A DNA stretch of 64,000 nucleotides from Anaerobiospirillum sp. (GCA_029258325.1 JARHZF010000061.1:23310-87309); one strand, 5' to 3'; counted from the first letter of the stretch, positions 9,438 to 18,404 are shown. The notes: generated from the sequence alone by a model not told the origin. Made by a program: numbers and translations.

Positions 9438-9818
9438 CTATCTTTTTAATGGTAGAATTTCAATCCAATAATCATCAGGATCGTGAATAAAGTAAAGACC
9501 CATCTTGTCATTTACATAACATACACATCCCATTTTCTCATGGAATTTAAAACACTCATCATAATCACAATCTACTCTAAAACATAGATGACTTTCATTG
9601 TCTCCAAGCTCATATGGCTCTGTTCTATCTTTTAAATAGGTAAGCTCTAGCTGAAATGTTGTAAATTTATCCTTTAGATATACTAAGGTAAAAGAGCCAT
9701 CACTTGCTTCTTTACGTCTATACTCTTCAAGACCTAAAGCTTCTTTATAAAACTTAAGAGAGTTCTCTAAGTTAGTAACATTTATATTAAAATGATCAAA
9801 ACGTGCATTAATTTCCAT
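9438..9818 (-). CDS. gloA: VOC-family glyoxalase I-like protein
   Basis: Vicinal oxygen chelate fold protein resembling lactoylglutathione lyase, which isomerises the methylglyoxal-glutathione hemithioacetal. The 126 residues contain two beta-alpha-beta-beta-beta modules. Four possible metal ligands sit at the expected places: His in FDHFNINV, Glu in FQLELTYL, His in NESHLCFRV and Glu in YWIEILPL. I chose the ATG at 9818 because AAGGA lies six bases upstream; the longer reading starts with TTG. It is in a close minus-strand string with the MBL gene and the holD-like gene. Glyoxalase specificity is not proven. Confidence 0.8.
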   Translation of the reverse strand: MEINARFDHFNINVTNLENSLKFYKEALGLEEYRRKEASDGSFTLVYLKDKFTTFQLELTYLKDRTEPYELGDNESHLCFRVDCDYDECFKFHEKMGCVCYVNDKMGLYFIHDPDDYWIEILPLKR

Positions 9819-9870
9819 GTGCAATCCTTATTTTTATAAAAATACCTTTATATTTTACAATAAATAAGCT

Positions 9871-10605
9871 TTATGCTTCCATTATTGTAAAACCTCTTTT
9901 ATTTACTTCTATGAAGTTTACTCCTAAAGCTTGAAATTTATCTTTACAAGCATTTGTCTTATCAAACTCACGACAAGCATGAATAGGAATTAATGTCTTA
10001 ACCTTAAAAGTATTACAAAACATTAAAGCTCCTTCATCAATTTTAACTTCAAGTCTTGGATCTATAGGAAAGAATATATAATCAAAATCACTTTCAGTCT
10101 TCTTTATAAAATTAAGTTCTTTTGTATACATCTTTAAATAAGTAGATACTTCACTTACTGTTGATTCATTAATCCAATGCCAATAATTTAAATCACCTGC
10201 ATGGAAAAACTTTATATTATCTATATAAAGAGCAAAAGATACACCAAGATCTGTAGAGCCAAATGCTCTTAGTTCTATATGCTCACTACCATCATAAGAT
10301 AAATTTATAACTTCTCCCTTTTTTATATAAGTAATATTTAAATCGTCTCTATTTCCTATTTCATCTTTAATATCAGATGATAGGATAAATCTTGCTAAAG
10401 AAAAATTTAAAATCTCTTTATCAAAATGATCATAATGTTTGTGTGAGGATAAGAAGAAAAAGTTTAAATCATGTTTAAACTTATTATAAAGCTCATGTAA
10501 ATAGCCATTTTCTTTATCTAAAGAGTCTTCATAAAAATCAAAAATAAAAACATTTTTATTAAACTCTAAAACTATACCACTATGATGTAAAAAAGTAATT
10601 TTCAT
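9871..10605 (-). CDS. metallo-beta-lactamase-fold hydrolase
   Basis: MBL-fold protein of 244 residues. It carries the zinc motif SSHKHYDHFD (HxHxDH), a second metal ligand region HAGDLNYWHW, and a third histidine in LIPIHACREF. The overall look (MKITFLHHSGIVLEF, then AFGSTDLGVSFAL) is close to the UlaG/YcbL-like L-ascorbate lactonase or RNase Z-like small hydrolases. Substrate is unknown. It is first in the minus-strand series with the VOC protein, holD-like gene and rimI, and the 46-base gap after it suggests co-transcription. Confidence 0.85.
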   Translation of the reverse strand: MKITFLHHSGIVLEFNKNVFIFDFYEDSLDKENGYLHELYNKFKHDLNFFFLSSHKHYDHFDKEILNFSLARFILSSDIKDEIGNRDDLNITYIKKGEVINLSYDGSEHIELRAFGSTDLGVSFALYIDNIKFFHAGDLNYWHWINESTVSEVSTYLKMYTKELNFIKKTESDFDYIFFPIDPRLEVKIDEGALMFCNTFKVKTLIPIHACREFDKTNACKDKFQALGVNFIEVNKRGFTIMEA

Positions 10606-10703
10606 AAAAGAGCCTTATAAAAAAGTAGTTTACCTAAGTATTTAGATTAGCATATATATTTAATATAATGCTAAATATTTAAAGATGAGATCATAAAATT
10701 TAT

Positions 10704-10739
10704 AAAAAAAGCCCATTTGTTTCTTTTACAAATGAGCTT
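10704..10739 (-). terminator. terminator after the hicB-like gene
   Basis: AAGCTCATTTGT pairs with ACAAATGGGCTT on the minus strand (one mismatch), followed by TTTTTTT. It lies 115 bases after the hicB-like gene and also isolates the MBL operon. Confidence 0.8.
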
Positions 10740-10854
10740 ATTTTGTTTGTAATAATTTAAAAAAATAGTATTTGTGATTTTTGCTTTATTTCTTAAAAAT
10801 AACACTGTTATCTTTTATGTATAAAAACATAAATACACATAAACTCAAAAATTA

Positions 10855-11298
10855 TTACCCAACACTACACTTAACATCTAAATCTAGAGCATTTAAGCAT
10901 TTCTCAATCATTTCTACCTTGCTTGCATATCTAAAATTAGCAATACGACTCATTTGTGTTACATTTAAATCAACCATTTTACCAAGTTCAGACCATGTCA
11001 TTTGTCTTTTTAAAAGTTCATTCCATAACATAACTTTTAATGCGGCATTACAAGGTATTCTTAATTTGCCATTATACTCATCAGATGCTCGCTCAAAAAT
11101 ATTTATTAATCTTTTATTATGTCTATAGGTATTACATTCATCGAGAAGTGAATTTAATAATTGATGTTTAAAAGGCTCATCTTGCATAATAACGCCACCT
11201 TCTAAAAATCCATCAATATCAAAAGTTCGTTCAATATGAGCAATCTCAATAATAATCTTGGAACCCGAGACGGCTAAAACTTTATATCTAATAAGCAT
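10855..11298 (-). CDS. orphan HicB-family antitoxin-like protein
   Basis: The C-terminal half (about residues 75-145) is a clear HicB helix-turn-helix region: IPCNAALKVMLWNELL, then WSELGKMVDLNVTQMSRI and KVEMIEKCLNALDLDV, closely parallel to E. coli HicB. The N-terminal half should be the RNase H-like pseudo-domain but is poorly conserved. HicB normally neutralises and represses the HicA mRNA interferase encoded next to it. No HicA-like frame is visible on either side; the flanks are AT-rich and full of stops. It may be a free-standing regulator or a relic. Confidence 0.75.
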   Translation of the reverse strand: MLIRYKVLAVSGSKIIIEIAHIERTFDIDGFLEGGVIMQDEPFKHQLLNSLLDECNTYRHNKRLINIFERASDEYNGKLRIPCNAALKVMLWNELLKRQMTWSELGKMVDLNVTQMSRIANFRYASKVEMIEKCLNALDLDVKCSVG

Positions 11299-11585
11299 AT
11301 AGTAAGACTCTTAATTTTTCTAGTATAAACATCAAGATCAATATTAATATAAAATTCAAAAATATATAGATATTAAAGCACTTTTATTAATAAGTGATCT
11401 TTTTTTGCTCATTTTAAATCATATTTTTATCAGTAACAAATATTATTTTTAATCAAGAGAATATAAAAAGTATTTTTATATTAAAAACATAAAATATAAT
11501 ACGCAATTAAATATTACTATTTAACCAATATATATAAAATTAAGGGAAAACTTAGAGATAATTTATAAGATAGGATGTTTACAGA

Positions 11586-11661
11586 TGGCAGGAGCAGAAG
11601 GACTCGAACCCTCAACCGTCGGTTTTGGAGACCGCTGTTCTACCATTAGAACTATGCTCCT
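11586..11661 (-). tRNA. tRNA-Trp (anticodon CCA)
   Basis: The 76-base cloverleaf starts with acceptor AGGAGCA, which pairs with TGCTCCT, followed by G and an encoded CCA. The anticodon loop CTCCAAA is closed by CGGT/ACCG, and the T-loop is GGTTCGAGTC. The D-arm TAGTTCTAATGGTAGAAC is nearly the same as E. coli tRNA-Trp. No tuf, secE or other tRNA gene is next to it. Confidence 0.97.
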
Positions 11662-11757
11662 GCAAACATGGAGCGTATTATATAGAATAAATTTTTATAT
11701 GTAAAGAATTTTTTTATCTTTTTATATAAATGTTTCTCTTATTTTTAGAATATATAG

Positions 11758-11799
11758 GATAAAGATATAAGACATATTAAATGTCTATATATCTTTATC
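11758..11799 (-). terminator. long hairpin after the ankyrin-like gene
   Basis: GATAAAGATAT...AGACAT pairs with ATGTCT...ATCTTTATC with a small bulge. It lies 9 bases beyond the stop of the gene at 11808. No T-tract follows on the minus strand, so it may act as a mRNA 3' end stabiliser instead of a terminator. Confidence 0.5.
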
Positions 11800-11807
11800 T
11801 ATAACAT

Positions 11808-13286
11808 TTAAAGTTTTAATTTATTACTTTTAGATTTTTCTTTTTTATTACTTTTATCAAGAAGTAACATCTTAACATTAGTTAAATTATGCTCTATAGC
11901 TATATCTAAAAGCTTTTTTATAGAGTTTTTATTAGTGAGTAAATTATGCTTTATAAAAATATTTATATAGTTTTCATCTATAAAAAGAGCATCCTTTAAA
12001 AATACAAAGGCTGAAAACTTAGATAAATCTAAATTATCTACTATCTTATCAAAAGTATTAGCATCATAATCATTAGCTCTTATAATGCTTATAATACTTT
12101 CTTTTAGTTGAAGCTTAATTAAATTCTCTTTGCAAAAAGATAAAAATAAGTTTACATAATTTACATCATTTTTAGGGTTAAAGACAAAAGATAAAATCAT
12201 ATTCCTTAAATATCTAGCTTTATTTGTTATAGTAAGAACTTCTTTTAATAAACTTGCCATGTTCTTATCTTTATCATATAAATAAATAGCTATATCGTAA
12301 AAGCCATTTACAAAAGCACGAGCAAGATAAGTTTCTACATGAGTAACAGCTATTGCTTTATACTCATAAAGCAATTTGAAATTATTAAAACGCTCTTTTT
12401 CATTATTAAAAGATAAGAGGCTTAAATTATTATTATTTACAATCTTAAGAATACCACGTGTAAAATAAGATAAACCTAAAAAGTTTTTAGATACTACTAA
12501 ATTTTGAAAATCAATAGAACATATACAAAGCTTTGCTTCATCTAAATTTTTTAATCTTAATTTATCTAATTTATTTTGTAAGATCTCATCTTCAAAATTC
12601 ATCTTTACTATATAAAAAAGAGTATCTATCTCCTCATAAGTAAAGGTATTTTCTATAGTACTTAAATAGAATTTAAAACCCTCATCTAAAAGAATTTTTA
12701 CAATACTTACATCCCTAAAAACACTAGCAAATGCAAGTAACCTTTCTTTATCTTTACACTCTAATTTATGAAAATATGGAATAAAATTTATAATCTCTTC
12801 TTTTGTTGCAAATAAGATCTTATTTTGAGATATTTCTAAAATTTCACTATAGTTTAGTGTATCTAATAAGTCATTATTGCAAGATGCTATATTATTTTCT
12901 TTAAAGAAAATATCTATTTCTTTTATATTTAAGATATTTGCTAAGATTTCTATCTTATATTTAACTCTCTTTAAATATGAAAAATAAAGCTCTTTTGCCT
13001 TTTTTGAATATAGATCTTGATACAAAAGAAAACCTAAAGCAAATCTTTGCTTATAAAAACTATCTTTAACTTCACTTAATTTTATATTTGGAAAAACAAA
13101 AAGCGTATTTATATGACTATCATCAGGCTCTACAAAGAAAATCTTAGATATATTTAAATCTTTTACAATAATCAAATCATCTTTATACTTTGCATCTATT
13201 TTAAAACTTGATGAAAATATAATATCTTGTTTTGGTGTTTGATATTGTATATCTATATCTTTAAATTCAAGTTCTACACGCTTCAT
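11808..13286 (-). CDS. uncharacterised helical-repeat (ankyrin-like) protein
   Basis: No function is recognised. The 492 residues lack a signal peptide or membrane segment. The N-terminal ~100 residues look beta-rich (MKRVELEFKDIDIQY ...). The rest is a series of helical hairpins, some with an ankyrin flavour: DVSIVKILLDEGF, YINIFIKHNLLTNKN and IAIEHNLTNVKMLLLD. The tail is Lys/Ser-rich. It is divergent from the dynamin-like gene with 277 bases between them. Such repeats usually mediate protein contacts. Local base composition does not stand out from the neighbours. Confidence 0.7.
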   Translation of the reverse strand: MKRVELEFKDIDIQYQTPKQDIIFSSSFKIDAKYKDDLIIVKDLNISKIFFVEPDDSHINTLFVFPNIKLSEVKDSFYKQRFALGFLLYQDLYSKKAKELYFSYLKRVKYKIEILANILNIKEIDIFFKENNIASCNNDLLDTLNYSEILEISQNKILFATKEEIINFIPYFHKLECKDKERLLAFASVFRDVSIVKILLDEGFKFYLSTIENTFTYEEIDTLFYIVKMNFEDEILQNKLDKLRLKNLDEAKLCICSIDFQNLVVSKNFLGLSYFTRGILKIVNNNNLSLLSFNNEKERFNNFKLLYEYKAIAVTHVETYLARAFVNGFYDIAIYLYDKDKNMASLLKEVLTITNKARYLRNMILSFVFNPKNDVNYVNLFLSFCKENLIKLQLKESIISIIRANDYDANTFDKIVDNLDLSKFSAFVFLKDALFIDENYINIFIKHNLLTNKNSIKKLLDIAIEHNLTNVKMLLLDKSNKKEKSKSNKLKL

Positions 13287-13563
13287 ATAAACCCTTTGAC
13301 CATACTATAAAACTTTTTATTTTTTTATAAGCTTTAAAGTGTATCTTTTTAAGAACTAAAGATCTTTTATGAAAAGAAGTATAAAACAATTTTATATATT
13401 CTTTTTTATAAACAACTATATAACAAAACTTGACTAAGTTCAAAATAAAAATATATAAATTACTTATGTTCTTTAATATGTTTTATAATTGATATTAATA
13501 TAAAAATGTTATTTTTTATAAAATTACATAAACTTTTGTTAATTTTAATAAGTAGGTAGCATT

Positions 13564-15240
13564 ATGATTAATTTTAAAGCACAAAAACAATTTACTAATT
13601 TTGTTAGTCAATTAGATGAAACTATTGGGGATATTTCTTTTTTATCTAATACAAAAGAATTATTAAAATGCCTATCTACAAAAATAGAAAATAAGAACAT
13701 TATTATTCCTATTATTGGTACATTTAATTGTGGTAAATCTACCCTTTTAAATTCTTTAATACAAAGAAGTATTCTTCCTACAAGTATTTATCCTGAAACT
13801 TCTATTGCAATGGAAATACACTATTCTTGTAAAGAATATATCCTAGGTATTAAAGAAAATAATGGAGAATGTGAGTTTTCTATTGATGAAATTCATGAGC
13901 TATCAAGTAAATATGAAGATTATGTTTACTTTAAAGTCTTTTTAAATAGCCCTATTTTAAAAGATCTAAAACCTATTGTTTTAGTAGATATGCCAGGCTT
14001 TAACTCATCAAGTAAAGTACACAATAGAGCTATTAATGACTATCTATTAAAAGCAGATCACTTTGTAATATTAAGTGCCTCAAATCAAGATAATATTGAT
14101 ATGAGCTTAATAGATAGAGTTAATGAAATAAAAGCTATAAATAAAGACTTTGATTTCTTCTTAAGCAAAGGCGATTTAATTGAAGCTGATAAACTTACTG
14201 AAGTTATTAATAATCATGAAATGACTTTAGCAAAGTACTGTAATTTAAAGAAAAACTTCTACACAACAAGTAGAACAAATTCACCTGAACAACTAATGGC
14301 AATACTTGAAAATATTAACCCTAATATTTTATTTATAGATTGCTTTAGAAATTCTTTTGATGACATTTGTAATGATGCTTTAAATAATATCAACTTAATT
14401 ATTAAGACTATAAAAAGTCAAAATGATGATATTGATAAGATTATTGTAGAACTTAATAAGGCTATAAGTAATATTAAGGAAACTACAGATGATCAATTAA
14501 GCTTATATAAGAGTAAGTACACAGATACTATATTAGATAATATAAGCTTAGAGATTAAAAATAACTTTAATGATAATTTAAATATCTTAATCTCTCTTAT
14601 TAAAAATGAAAGCTATGAAGATTTAACTCAAAAAATCTACAATATCATACGCTTTAGCCTTTTACATGTGCTAAATGTAGATATTGAGAGAATATCAAAT
14701 ATTATAAATAATGAGTTATCTCAATCTATGAGTGATGTAAACTCTCAAATGTTCTATTTAAATTTTGATGACAATTTCACTCAATCAATTAAAAAACAAA
14801 TTAATTTTACTTTTGATAGTAATTTTGATGGTATCTATAGTAAAGATCAAAGTAACTTAATTTTAAATCAAGTCTTTGAGCTTACTAATGCTAGTTACAA
14901 TAGTGCTTTTAAAGAAGTAAAAGATGTTCTTTTACGTATTTTTGCTCACAATGAAAATACAAATGATAGCCTTATTAAAGAACATATTGAAAATGATTTC
15001 TTAAAAGAAATTATCTCTATTGTTGCAAATAGCCTTAAGGATAATTTAAATAAGAAAATTGAGGATATTATCAATCTTATTAGCCATGAATTTATAAAAA
15101 ATATAAAGGATAAAATTCATATTATTGAAAATATAGAAAAAGATAGCGATTATCTAGATAATTTTAACAATGAGGAACTTGAAAAATTATCTAATGATAT
15201 ACTTGAAATTTATGAGAATTTCTTAAAAGAGTTTAACTAA
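13564..15240 (+). CDS. dynamin-like GTPase
   Basis: Large GTPase of the bacterial dynamin family, 558 residues. The G1 loop is GTFNCGKS (52-59), a candidate G2 region is PETS (77-80), G3 is DMPG (142-145), and G4 is SKGD (201-204), a variant of the usual T/NKxD. After about residue 265 the protein is long amphipathic helices, many with Ile/Asn-rich heptads, as expected for a dynamin stalk. No clear membrane-spanning paddle is seen. Bacterial dynamins remodel membranes and some act in phage defence; which applies here is unknown. Only one copy is present, while many systems have tandem pairs. Confidence 0.85.
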   Translation: MINFKAQKQFTNFVSQLDETIGDISFLSNTKELLKCLSTKIENKNIIIPIIGTFNCGKSTLLNSLIQRSILPTSIYPETSIAMEIHYSCKEYILGIKENNGECEFSIDEIHELSSKYEDYVYFKVFLNSPILKDLKPIVLVDMPGFNSSSKVHNRAINDYLLKADHFVILSASNQDNIDMSLIDRVNEIKAINKDFDFFLSKGDLIEADKLTEVINNHEMTLAKYCNLKKNFYTTSRTNSPEQLMAILENINPNILFIDCFRNSFDDICNDALNNINLIIKTIKSQNDDIDKIIVELNKAISNIKETTDDQLSLYKSKYTDTILDNISLEIKNNFNDNLNILISLIKNESYEDLTQKIYNIIRFSLLHVLNVDIERISNIINNELSQSMSDVNSQMFYLNFDDNFTQSIKKQINFTFDSNFDGIYSKDQSNLILNQVFELTNASYNSAFKEVKDVLLRIFAHNENTNDSLIKEHIENDFLKEIISIVANSLKDNLNKKIEDIINLISHEFIKNIKDKIHIIENIEKDSDYLDNFNNEELEKLSNDILEIYENFLKEFN

Positions 15241-15250
15241 AAGTAATACT

Positions 15251-15291
15251 TTGAAAGTGTTTTTAATGTTTTTAAAAACACTTTCAATTTT
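15251..15291 (+). terminator. terminator after the dynamin-like gene
   Basis: A perfect 15-bp stem, TTGAAAGTGTTTTTA against TAAAAACACTTTCAA with a 7-nt loop, starts 11 bases after the stop codon and is followed by TTTT. Confidence 0.9.
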
Positions 15292-15567
15292 AAATATAGG
15301 AAAAATGTCTTAATAAAATTCATCTAAAATAGTTATTAATAAAACTATGTGCTTTATATATTATCACTTTAATAGCATTATTTTGCTAAATTTAGTAATA
15401 CTCTTTAAACAAGATCTTTTGACTTTTACAAAAAAGACTATTTTTAAATAACCACACTTTTTGAAGAGTTAGATATTTGTACATTATTTAATAAAATAAA
15501 CATTTTTTAAGTAAAAATAAACTTATTTATTTTTTTTAGTGCAAAATAAAAAAAGTAGATTTTTTTA
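15292..15567. other. gene-free AT-rich interval before pyrB
   Basis: No coding frame or RNA structure could be supported. It separates the dynamin terminator from the pyrB promoter. Confidence 0.5.
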
Positions 15568-15597
15568 TTGTAAAAATCTTTTGCTTTTCTGTATAAT
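15568..15597 (+). promoter_or_regulatory. candidate sigma-70 promoter of pyrBI
   Basis: A perfect -10 TATAAT lies at 15592-15597, with TTGTAA at 15568-15573 as -35 and an 18-base spacer. Transcription would begin near 15604, immediately before the leader hairpins, giving a leader of about 86 bases. Confidence 0.6.
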
Positions 15598-15604
15598 TTA
15601 GTTT

Positions 15605-15651
15605 CCAGGAATAGCACTAAAATGTGTACCTGGACGTTTATACGTCCTTTT
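15605..15651 (+). promoter_or_regulatory. candidate pyrBI attenuator with alternative hairpins
   Basis: GGACGT (15632-15637) pairs with ACGTCC (15642-15647) around TTAT, followed by TTTT: a small terminator-like hairpin. Alternatively CCAGG (15605-15609), at the predicted RNA 5' end, pairs with CCTGG (15629-15633), overlapping the first arm, so the two folds exclude each other. E. coli pyrBI is controlled by UTP-sensitive attenuation with translation of a leader; this arrangement suggests something similar. The T-tract is short, so termination strength is uncertain. Confidence 0.5.
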
Positions 15652-15666
15652 CCATACTATCAGTAG
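15622..15666 (+). CDS. possible pyrBI leader peptide, 14 residues
   Basis: An ATG at 15622 opens the short frame [14 protein letters not shown] and stops at TAG (15664-15666). AGGA lies 11 bases upstream. The frame runs straight through the hairpin at 15632-15647, so a translating ribosome would melt it. The sequence is not like E. coli PyrL, but size and place fit a leader peptide. Confidence 0.45.
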   Translation: MCTWTFIRPFPYYQ

Positions 15667-15689
15667 TCTGCAAAAGGGACCTATTAATT

Positions 15690-16613
15690 ATGACTAATCC
15701 CCTCTTTCAAAAAGACGTAATCTCCGTTTCCGAGTTTACTCGTGATCATATTGAACTTATCTTAGATACAGCTAAATCATTAAAAGAAAATCCACGTGAC
15801 GATTTACTAAAAGGTAAATTAGTGGGTGTTACTTTCTTTGAAGGCTCAACTAGAACTCGCTTATCATTTGAAACAGCTATCAATCGCTTAGGTGGTAGAG
15901 TTATTGGTTTTGCTGATTCTGCTAATACATCTTTAGGTAAGAAAGGCGAAACTTTAATAGACTCAGTTAAAATTATTACCTCATATACTGATGCTTTAGT
16001 TATGAGACATCCAATGGAAGGTGCTTCAAGACTTGCAGCTGATGTTTCTCCTGTACCTGTAATTAACGCAGGTGATGGTGCAAATCAACACCCTTCTCAA
16101 ACAATGCTAGATTTATTTACTATTAAAGAGACACAAGGTCACTTAGATGGTATAAATATAGCTTTTGTAGGTGACTTAAAGTATGGTAGAACTGTTCACT
16201 CTCTAGCTGAAGCTTTATCTCTATACGGTGCAAGAATATATTTAGTATCACCTGATTCTCTTGCAATGCCTCAATATATCTTAAAACATTTAGATAAAGC
16301 TGGTATTGAATACTCAATTCATCAAACTATAGAAGAAGTCTTACCTAAGATTGATATTCTTTACATGACACGTGTACAAAAAGAAAGATTTGATGAAACT
16401 GAATATCAACACTTAAGAGCTAAGTACATATTACAAGGAAATATGTTTGCTGAAGCAAAGAGTAATATGAAGATATTACACCCATTGCCACGTATTGATG
16501 AAATAACTTTAGATGTTGATGATACTCAACATGCTTACTATTTCCAACAAGCTGCAAATGGTGTATATGCTCGTCAAGCAATACTTTCTTTAGTTCTAAA
16601 TAAGGAGATCTAA
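15690..16613 (+). CDS. pyrB: PyrB, aspartate carbamoyltransferase catalytic chain
   Basis: Condenses carbamoyl phosphate with aspartate, the first committed step of pyrimidine synthesis. Starting at ATG 15690 the product is 307 residues, like E. coli (311). A longer in-frame reading from GTG 15624 would run through the leader and is rejected. Carbamoyl-phosphate residues are in [14 protein letters not shown], with KKGE (the K84 loop), [12 protein letters not shown] and [16 protein letters not shown] precedes the ATG. pyrI follows one base after the stop and its ribosome binding site AAGGAG lies within pyrB, so the two are translationally close. Confidence 0.98.
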   Translation: MTNPLFQKDVISVSEFTRDHIELILDTAKSLKENPRDDLLKGKLVGVTFFEGSTRTRLSFETAINRLGGRVIGFADSANTSLGKKGETLIDSVKIITSYTDALVMRHPMEGASRLAADVSPVPVINAGDGANQHPSQTMLDLFTIKETQGHLDGINIAFVGDLKYGRTVHSLAEALSLYGARIYLVSPDSLAMPQYILKHLDKAGIEYSIHQTIEEVLPKIDILYMTRVQKERFDETEYQHLRAKYILQGNMFAEAKSNMKILHPLPRIDEITLDVDDTQHAYYFQQAANGVYARQAILSLVLNKEI

Positions 16614-16614
16614 A

Positions 16615-17133
16615 ATGAGTGATAAACAACAACAAGAAAATGAGATCTCAAAAGAAAAATTATTAGTTGAAGCTATTTCAAACGGTACTGTTATTGATCA
16701 TATCGCCCCTGGTATGGCAATGAACATCCTACGTTTATTTAACTTCTTAGGTAACAAGAATAATCACATAACAGTTGGTTTTAATTTAAGATCAGGCACT
16801 CAAGGTGCTAAAGACATTATTAAAATTGCTGATGTTACTTTCTCTCCAAATCAAACACAACAACTTGCTATTTTAGCTCCTAATGCAACTATTAACCTAA
16901 TCTCAAATTATAAAGTAGTTGATAAATATCCATTAAGACTACCTGCAGAGACAATTGGTGCGTTTGATTGCCCTAATAGCAACTGTATTACTCATGTTGA
17001 AAAAGGTGCAACTCCAAGATTTAAGATTGTTGTAGAAGATAATGAAATCTTAATGCGTTGCCACTACTGTGAAAGAGTTTTCAATAGAGAAATTGTACTT
17101 GAATATAATGGTATGAAATCTCTTGAAGATTAG
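16615..17133 (+). CDS. pyrI: PyrI, aspartate carbamoyltransferase regulatory chain
   Basis: Allosteric chain that binds CTP/UTP and ATP and holds the catalytic trimers together. The 172 residues include the nucleotide domain (GTVIDHIAPGMAMNILRLF, then NLRSGTQGAKDIIKI). The C-terminal zinc domain has four cysteines, CPNSNC and CHYC. The N-terminal extension of about 16 polar residues is longer than in E. coli. Presence of PyrI indicates the allosterically regulated class B holoenzyme of enteric type. The gene ends ahead of the terminator at 17164-17193. Confidence 0.97.
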   Translation: MSDKQQQENEISKEKLLVEAISNGTVIDHIAPGMAMNILRLFNFLGNKNNHITVGFNLRSGTQGAKDIIKIADVTFSPNQTQQLAILAPNATINLISNYKVVDKYPLRLPAETIGAFDCPNSNCITHVEKGATPRFKIVVEDNEILMRCHYCERVFNREIVLEYNGMKSLED

Positions 17134-17163
17134 TAAAATATTCATAAAACCTTAATAAAATAC

Positions 17164-17193
17164 AAAGGGCTATCTTTAAAGATGGCCTTTTTT
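17164..17193 (+). terminator. terminator after pyrBI
   Basis: AAAGGGCTATCTTT pairs with AAAGATGGCCTTT (G/G mismatch), then TTTTT. Its T-tract touches the stop codon of the convergent transposase gene. Confidence 0.85.
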
Positions 17194-18283
17194 ATTCTAG
17201 ATAATCTTCAATATCATCTAGTAAGTTATCAAATCTATAAACAAAAGGACATGAGTTTAAATTTTCAAAAAACTCATCTATTTTTTCTACAAGTTGTTCT
17301 TTTGAATCTGCCATTATTCCATTTAAACCTACACGAATAAATTTAGATAAAAAAGTTTCAAAAAGATTTATAAAATAACTATGCTTTGGATTAAAAATAA
17401 AATTAAATTTGATTTTCTTTGTTTTTAAATACTCTACTGTTTCATGCATAGCATGTATTCTATTATTATCTAGAATAATATTAACCTTGCTTTTATCTGT
17501 ACTTTTACTTTCAAGTAAATCTAAAAAGCTAAAAAAATCATCACGACTATGAGATAGACACACTTTGTGATAAACAATACCTGTAACTAAATCAACACCA
17601 AGCATTAAAGATAATATTGTATTACTCATAATAAATTTACAATTAAAATTACTCTTGCTTGTTTGTGGCTTATCATCATAAGCTATTGAGACATAACTTT
17701 TGCCTTGACTATAGTCTTGCTTTAAAGAAAGCAAAAATTCAATTCTTTTATATAAAAATAAATTAGCTTTATAGTTGCCTTTATTTACATTTAATTTTTC
17801 TAAATTTAGTTTTAATTCAGTCTTATTTAAGATATTAAAAATAGATGTCTTTACAATAGTACTAAGTTCTGGAAAACCTGCTTTCTTACAGTTTTTATGA
17901 ATATAATTAACTAAACTATCTAAAGACCAAATACTTTCTTTTAAACTCTTATCTAAATTATATGGTTTTTGACATGCTATTTGTCTTATATAAATTTTAG
18001 CATCCTCACTAAAAATAGCAGGACGACCTATTCTTTTTAAATCATGCAAAGCACCATCAAGACCTAAACTTAAATATTTGCGTATTACACGATAACAAAG
18101 AGATTTAGAGCTTTCTGTCCTTTCAATAATATCCTTAATATCAACATTAAGACTTGCAAACTCTAAGATCAAAGCTCTTTGCTTTAATTTATACGATGAT
18201 TTTTCATCAGATAAAATGTTCTTTATACTCTCCTTATCAGAGCTTGATAAATTTATAGAATATACTTTAGGTCTGCCACGCAT
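17192..18283 (-). CDS. IS630-type DDE transposase
   Basis: Transposase of 363 residues that looks intact. The N-terminal helix-turn-helix region includes RGRPKVYSINL and the internal RIGRPAIF linker, typical of IS630/Tc1 proteins. The catalytic triad can be read as Asp in AYDDKPQ, Asp in ILDNNRIH and Glu in INLFETFLS; the usual PxxSPxLNxIE motif is altered to NPKHSYFINLFE. AAAGG serves as ribosome binding site. I find no terminal inverted repeats: the 3' end abuts the pyrI terminator. It may be an immobilised copy or a domesticated gene. Confidence 0.8.
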   Translation of the reverse strand: MRGRPKVYSINLSSSDKESIKNILSDEKSSYKLKQRALILEFASLNVDIKDIIERTESSKSLCYRVIRKYLSLGLDGALHDLKRIGRPAIFSEDAKIYIRQIACQKPYNLDKSLKESIWSLDSLVNYIHKNCKKAGFPELSTIVKTSIFNILNKTELKLNLEKLNVNKGNYKANLFLYKRIEFLLSLKQDYSQGKSYVSIAYDDKPQTSKSNFNCKFIMSNTILSLMLGVDLVTGIVYHKVCLSHSRDDFFSFLDLLESKSTDKSKVNIILDNNRIHAMHETVEYLKTKKIKFNFIFNPKHSYFINLFETFLSKFIRVGLNGIMADSKEQLVEKIDEFFENLNSCPFVYRFDNLLDDIEDYLE

Positions 18284-18404
18284 AATAATACCTTTTTTTA
18301 TTTAGTATCGTTATTTTTTAAATTTTACTTTTTGTAGTTAATACAAGTAATTATACTTAATTTAAAAATAAATTTCGTTATTTAAAAGATGTAAATACAT
18401 CTAT

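Noticed and set aside
11299..11585. hicA toxin gene beside the HicB-like gene
   Set aside because: The region has frequent stops in all frames I followed and no HicA-like glycine-histidine motif.
15624..15689. GTG-initiated N-terminal extension of pyrB
   Set aside because: It has no family counterpart, runs through the leader hairpin and lacks a placed ribosome binding site; ATG 15690 gives the normal length and is preceded by AAGGGAC.
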